A stretch of DNA of 36,116 nucleotides from Desulfuromonadaceae bacterium (GTDB taxonomy: Bacteria; Desulfobacterota; Desulfuromonadia; Geobacterales; Pseudopelobacteraceae): NCBI GenBank assembly GCA_028686145.1, contig JAQUCQ010000002.1, positions 1-36,116 of the forward strand, read 5' to 3'. Shown here in pieces: positions 33,292-36,116 of this stretch. The position numbers and the translations under genes are program-made. Position 1 is the stretch's first letter. Every line of letters begins with the position of its first letter. The notes under the pieces are model-generated. The model did not search any database and was not told the DNA's origin. It saw nothing but the letters and a program-made list of their open reading frames with translations.

Positions 33292-33421
33292 ACTTATCTC
33301 CTGACGTTGAAAAACGGGATACGTGCTTAATGGCATTAATTTACTGCCGGAATAGGTATAAATTCCTTCAACTCACTATACAGTTGGTGCGAAACATCTG
33401 GGATTTTATCGCCATGCTGCC

Positions 33422-34591
33422 TTAGGTGTCTGTAATTCGTTCTATTTCGTACTCTGCCACTGGTTCATCAACTGTGATCTTGCGCCACGCACCGGACTCA
33501 TCAACTGCCATGATGGCATGAACCTTGAGCGGAACACGCGTAGTACGCGGGTCAATCTCGTGCTGCGGAGGCAAGTTGAAATAGAGTAGTCTCGTTCCCT
33601 TGCTGAAACGCAATCGGCAGACTGGCGCACCACCAAAATCATCAGTAGCAAACTCCGAGAAGCTGACCTGCGCCAAACGATGATTATGATTGATCACCAC
33701 ATATGAATTGCCAAAAGCATGCTCCGCAGGAGAATTTTCGATCCTGCTCTCCTCCGACGCGTTGCCGAAGACGGTTACCGTCTCTCGTACCCCCGGAGTA
33801 TCCTCCAGATATTCACCGTAAAAGCCATTGATCACGTCTCGATATGCACGATGTTCCGGTTTGGGATTGCACTGGATCACAAACAGGGCATCCAAACCCT
33901 GTCGGGTTGTAAAAAAGAGCTTGTTGGCATGGTCGATAATCTGCCGTATATTCGATGTATAAAGGTCACGATACAGGTAATCAAGACAGATGATGGCCAT
34001 GAAATTGAAGCACGACGGACGACAGCGCAACAAGTAAAAATGCCTGCCCCGGTACAGGTCATGAAATGTGTCAATGTACTCCTCGCCGTGGAAGGGGTGG
34101 CTCTTTGCCTCAAGAAAAACCCGCAACCGGCCGTCAGCTTCCTTTACGGCGACACAGCACCAATTCACCGGCATATTCAACACATCGCCCGAATCGATAT
34201 CGTGATCAACCAATTCGATCGCCTCGGCATTATCCGCGCGGAAACGTTCCAGCAGGGCACGGTATTCACACAGTCGAATATGTTCAAGGCCAAAGACCGT
34301 TACCGTATTCGGGTGAAATCGCTGTTCAATTGCTGCCAGTATATCGTCAAAGCGGGAAGCCGGTAGGCTTGATTCCGGAAACAGCAGAAAATGTAGCTTC
34401 TTCAGGTTTCCTTCCCCGGAAGCTACCAGATCCAGGACCGAACTGACCAGACGCCACTTCTCTTCAGGGTCGACCAGACAGAAACCGATATCCGATCGCT
34501 TGAGATGATTAGGAATCTGGGCAACCATACAGTGGAGGTGATGTCCCAGGGGGAATGCAAGATTTACTTTTTTATCAATGATTTCAGGCAT
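33422..34591 (-). CDS. Divergent nitrilase-superfamily (carbon-nitrogen hydrolase-like) protein
   Basis: A 389-residue protein whose first 230 residues carry the nitrilase triad in order and spacing: Glu73 in LLFPESSLP, Lys163 in FLEAKSHPF and Cys202 in MAIICLDYLY. Nitrilase-superfamily enzymes use Glu-Lys-Cys to cleave or condense C-N bonds of nitriles, amides and carbamoyl compounds. Overall similarity is low, the N-terminus has 30 extra residues, and the last 130 residues (from about 260) form a beta-rich part I cannot place. The substrate is therefore unknown. The start is the ATG at 34591, overlapping the NUDIX gene by 8 bases and translationally coupled to it. Stand-alone and fused nitrilase domains also occur in some defence-type reverse transcriptase systems, but no reverse transcriptase is here. 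An arginine-pathway role is possible from position only. Confidence 0.65.
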   Translation of the reverse strand: MPEIIDKKVNLAFPLGHHLHCMVAQIPNHLKRSDIGFCLVDPEEKWRLVSSVLDLVASGEGNLKKLHFLLFPESSLPASRFDDILAAIEQRFHPNTVTVFGLEHIRLCEYRALLERFRADNAEAIELVDHDIDSGDVLNMPVNWCCVAVKEADGRLRVFLEAKSHPFHGEEYIDTFHDLYRGRHFYLLRCRPSCFNFMAIICLDYLYRDLYTSNIRQIIDHANKLFFTTRQGLDALFVIQCNPKPEHRAYRDVINGFYGEYLEDTPGVRETVTVFGNASEESRIENSPAEHAFGNSYVVINHNHRLAQVSFSEFATDDFGGAPVCRLRFSKGTRLLYFNLPPQHEIDPRTTRVPLKVHAIMAVDESGAWRKITVDEPVAEYEIERITDT

Positions 34592-35045
34592 CAACGTCGT
34601 TCAATATATTGTGTGAAGAAAGTTCCGGAAACACCTTCCCCAGAATATACCGTGCACCGGCGGGCATGGCATAGCCGTCCAGTTCCTGCCGGGGAACCCA
34701 TACAGCCTCGGCAACTTCATCCTCATTGTGGACGACATCGCAATAGAGGGGACGACAGCGGTAATAGAGGATCACAAAGTGACAATTTTCCTCCCCCGGG
34801 GTAAGGTGTTCGAAAACGTCAATCAAACCTTTGATATCTATTTCCAGCCCCACCTCTTCATGCACTTCCCGCTTCAGAGCCTCAAGAATCGGTTCACCAA
34901 GATCAATCTTGCCGCCCGGCATAACCCACAGATCCAAGAAAGGTGGGATGCTCCGCCTGGTCAGGAGCACCCGCCCGTCGTCATCCACGATCACCGCCAC
35001 AACCGAGGTGACGATGTGTTCTTTTTTGTAGCGCTTCTTCGTCAA
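34584..35045 (-). CDS. NUDIX hydrolase
   Basis: A 153-residue protein with a complete Nudix box at residues 45-67: G45, E51, R59-E60, E63-E64, G66. These residues bind the metal and attack nucleoside diphosphate-X bonds. The surrounding sequence (VVAVIVDDDGRVLLTRR, LWVMPGGKIDLGE) is the ADP-ribose/MutT-like core without an extra domain. The exact substrate cannot be told from sequence. The ATG at 35045 lies 3 bases after the argG stop, so it is in the arg operon. Its stop overlaps the start of the nitrilase-like gene. Confidence 0.92.
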   Translation of the reverse strand: MTKKRYKKEHIVTSVVAVIVDDDGRVLLTRRSIPPFLDLWVMPGGKIDLGEPILEALKREVHEEVGLEIDIKGLIDVFEHLTPGEENCHFVILYYRCRPLYCDVVHNEDEVAEAVWVPRQELDGYAMPAGARYILGKVFPELSSHNILNDVDA

Positions 35046-35048
35046 TCC

Positions 35049-36116
35049 TTATTTCTTCCTGTTGGCATGCATCAGCGAGCGGATGCGCAGGCGCAGTGAA
35101 TTGATCTTGATAAAGCCTTCGGCGTCGGCCTGGTTGAAAACCTGATCTTTTTCAAAAGTGGCAAAATCCAGATTAAAGAGCGAATCGCTCTCCGACTTGC
35201 GCCCAACAGTGCGGCAGAGCCCTTTGTAGAGCTTGACTCGGGCCACGCCATTGACGCATTTCTGGGAATCATCAATCAACGTCTGCAGCATCTGGCGCTC
35301 GGGAGAAAACCAATATCCGGCATATATCTGCTTGGCATATTCGGGAATCAGCCCGTCTCGGATACGCAGGACTTCCCGGTCCATGGTAATCTGCTCAACC
35401 GCCGAATGGGCCTCACGCAGGATGGTGCCGCCGGGAGTCTCGTAGACGCCACGCGACTTCATGCCGACCGAACGGTTTTCCAGCAGGTCAACCCGGCCAA
35501 CGCCGTGCTGTCCGCCGATGTAGTTCAGGTGCGCCAGCAGCTGGGCAGGTGTCATTTTCTCGCCATCCACCGCAACGGCGTTGCCGTTTTTGAACTCGAC
35601 CTCCACATACTGCGGCTTGTCGGGGGCTTCCTCCGGCGATTTGGTCAGTACGTACATTTCCTCGGGCGCTTCAGCCCAGGTGTCTTCCAGAATGCCACCC
35701 TCGAAGGAAATATGCAGCATGTTACGGTCCGATGACCAGGGACGTTTCTGGATAGTCGGAATCGGAATATCATTTTTTTGAGCATACTCAATCAGCGCCT
35801 GGCGACTGTTCAGATCCCACTCGCGCCAAGGCGCCACGACCTTGATGGCCGGATCAAAATGATAATAGGCCAGCTCAAAACGCACCTGATCGTTGCCTTT
35901 CCCGGTGGCACCATGGGAGACGGCATCGCAATTTTCCATAGCGGCAATTTCCATCTGACGCTTGGCGATCAGCGGACGGGCAATGGAAGTACCCAACAGA
36001 TAGTGCCCTTCGTAAATGGCATTGGCGCGGAACATCGGATAGACGAAATCGCGCACGAACTCTTCTTTCAGGTCGTCGATATAGACTTTATCGGCGCCGG
36101 TGGCCAAGGCTTTCTC
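35049..36116 (-). CDS. argG: Argininosuccinate synthase (partial, N-terminus outside window)
   Basis: Residues visible: 355, open to the window edge. It joins citrulline and aspartate with ATP to make argininosuccinate. Family segments include [14 protein letters not shown], near the ATP/citrulline site, [18 protein letters not shown] and [23 protein letters not shown] (for example [19 protein letters not shown]). The N-terminal P-loop (SGGLDTS) and about 45-50 residues lie beyond the edge. Any apparent start within the window is internal. It ends in a basic HANRKK tail. The first visible gene of the argG-NUDIX-nitrilase-argH-gspA-gspB-lipoprotein series, it has a GC content visibly higher than that of the nuo genes. 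Confidence 0.96.
   Translation of the reverse strand, partial: EKALATGADKVYIDDLKEEFVRDFVYPMFRANAIYEGHYLLGTSIARPLIAKRQMEIAAMENCDAVSHGATGKGNDQVRFELAYYHFDPAIKVVAPWREWDLNSRQALIEYAQKNDIPIPTIQKRPWSSDRNMLHISFEGGILEDTWAEAPEEMYVLTKSPEEAPDKPQYVEVEFKNGNAVAVDGEKMTPAQLLAHLNYIGGQHGVGRVDLLENRSVGMKSRGVYETPGGTILREAHSAVEQITMDREVLRIRDGLIPEYAKQIYAGYWFSPERQMLQTLIDDSQKCVNGVARVKLYKGLCRTVGRKSESDSLFNLDFATFEKDQVFNQADAEGFIKINSLRLRIRSLMHANRKK

Noticed and set aside
33422-35045. Phage-defence reverse transcriptase system around the nitrilase-like gene
   Set aside because: Nitrilase domains occur in some defence reverse transcriptases, but no reverse transcriptase motif or non-coding RNA was seen in this interval.
1-36116. 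CRISPR arrays, tRNA genes, insertion sequences, integrase or prophage genes
   Set aside because: Looked for repeated spacers, cloverleaf-like segments and transposase or integrase motifs. None was seen. The only tandem repeat is inside nuoM.

Overview
The window looks like a piece of a Desulfuromonadales chromosome (Geobacter, Desulfuromonas or Pelobacter type, Thermodesulfobacteriota). I infer this from four things seen together: a 14-gene nuo operon whose NuoF carries extra iron-sulfur domains, a split ATP synthase cluster (atpZ-atpI-atpB-atpE without F1 genes) beside hemL, a secreted octaheme c-type cytochrome, and a GEMM-I (cyclic dinucleotide) riboswitch in front of a c-di-GMP signalling gene. 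No database search was possible, so the taxonomic call is an inference. No tRNA, rRNA, CRISPR array, insertion sequence or prophage was seen.

Layout. 1-4.5 kb, minus strand: prmA-rsmE (the end of rsmE is cut by the window edge), a terminator, an octaheme tetrathionate-reductase-family cytochrome with a dyad at its promoter, a 72-residue membrane protein and a 98-residue secreted protein, neither of which I can name. 4.5-7.2 kb, minus strand: a YuxH-type EAL-HDOD protein downstream of a REC-HD-GYP response regulator. The leader of the response regulator gene holds a consensus -35 element, a GEMM-I aptamer and a strong intrinsic terminator before the start codon. This is the most interesting regulatory element in the window. 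7.3-11 kb, minus strand: a zinc-ribbon rhomboid protease, then prmC-hpt-purine permease as a tightly packed operon. 11.0-26.3 kb, minus strand: nuoABCDEFGHIJKLMN, read from a promoter near 26.3 kb that overlaps or precedes a perfect 15-bp dyad, and ended by a terminator near 11.04 kb.

26.4-29.5 kb, plus strand: hemL, then atpZ, atpI, atpB and atpE (membrane part of the ATP synthase), closed by a terminator that faces both ways. 29.6-36.1 kb, minus strand: argG (its start lies outside the window), a NUDIX hydrolase, a divergent nitrilase-superfamily protein, argH, a GspA/ExeA-type ATPase, a GspB-like protein and a lipoprotein. The NUDIX/nitrilase-like pair sits inside the arginine genes, overlaps by 8 bases and has no obvious role there.

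How they fit together: complex I and the ATP synthase Fo genes make up the energy-conserving core. The octaheme cytochrome is a periplasmic redox protein. The riboswitch-controlled HD-GYP/EAL-HDOD pair would couple cyclic dinucleotide level to its own turnover. The rest is housekeeping: rRNA, ribosomal-protein and release-factor methylation, purine salvage, haem precursor synthesis and arginine synthesis.
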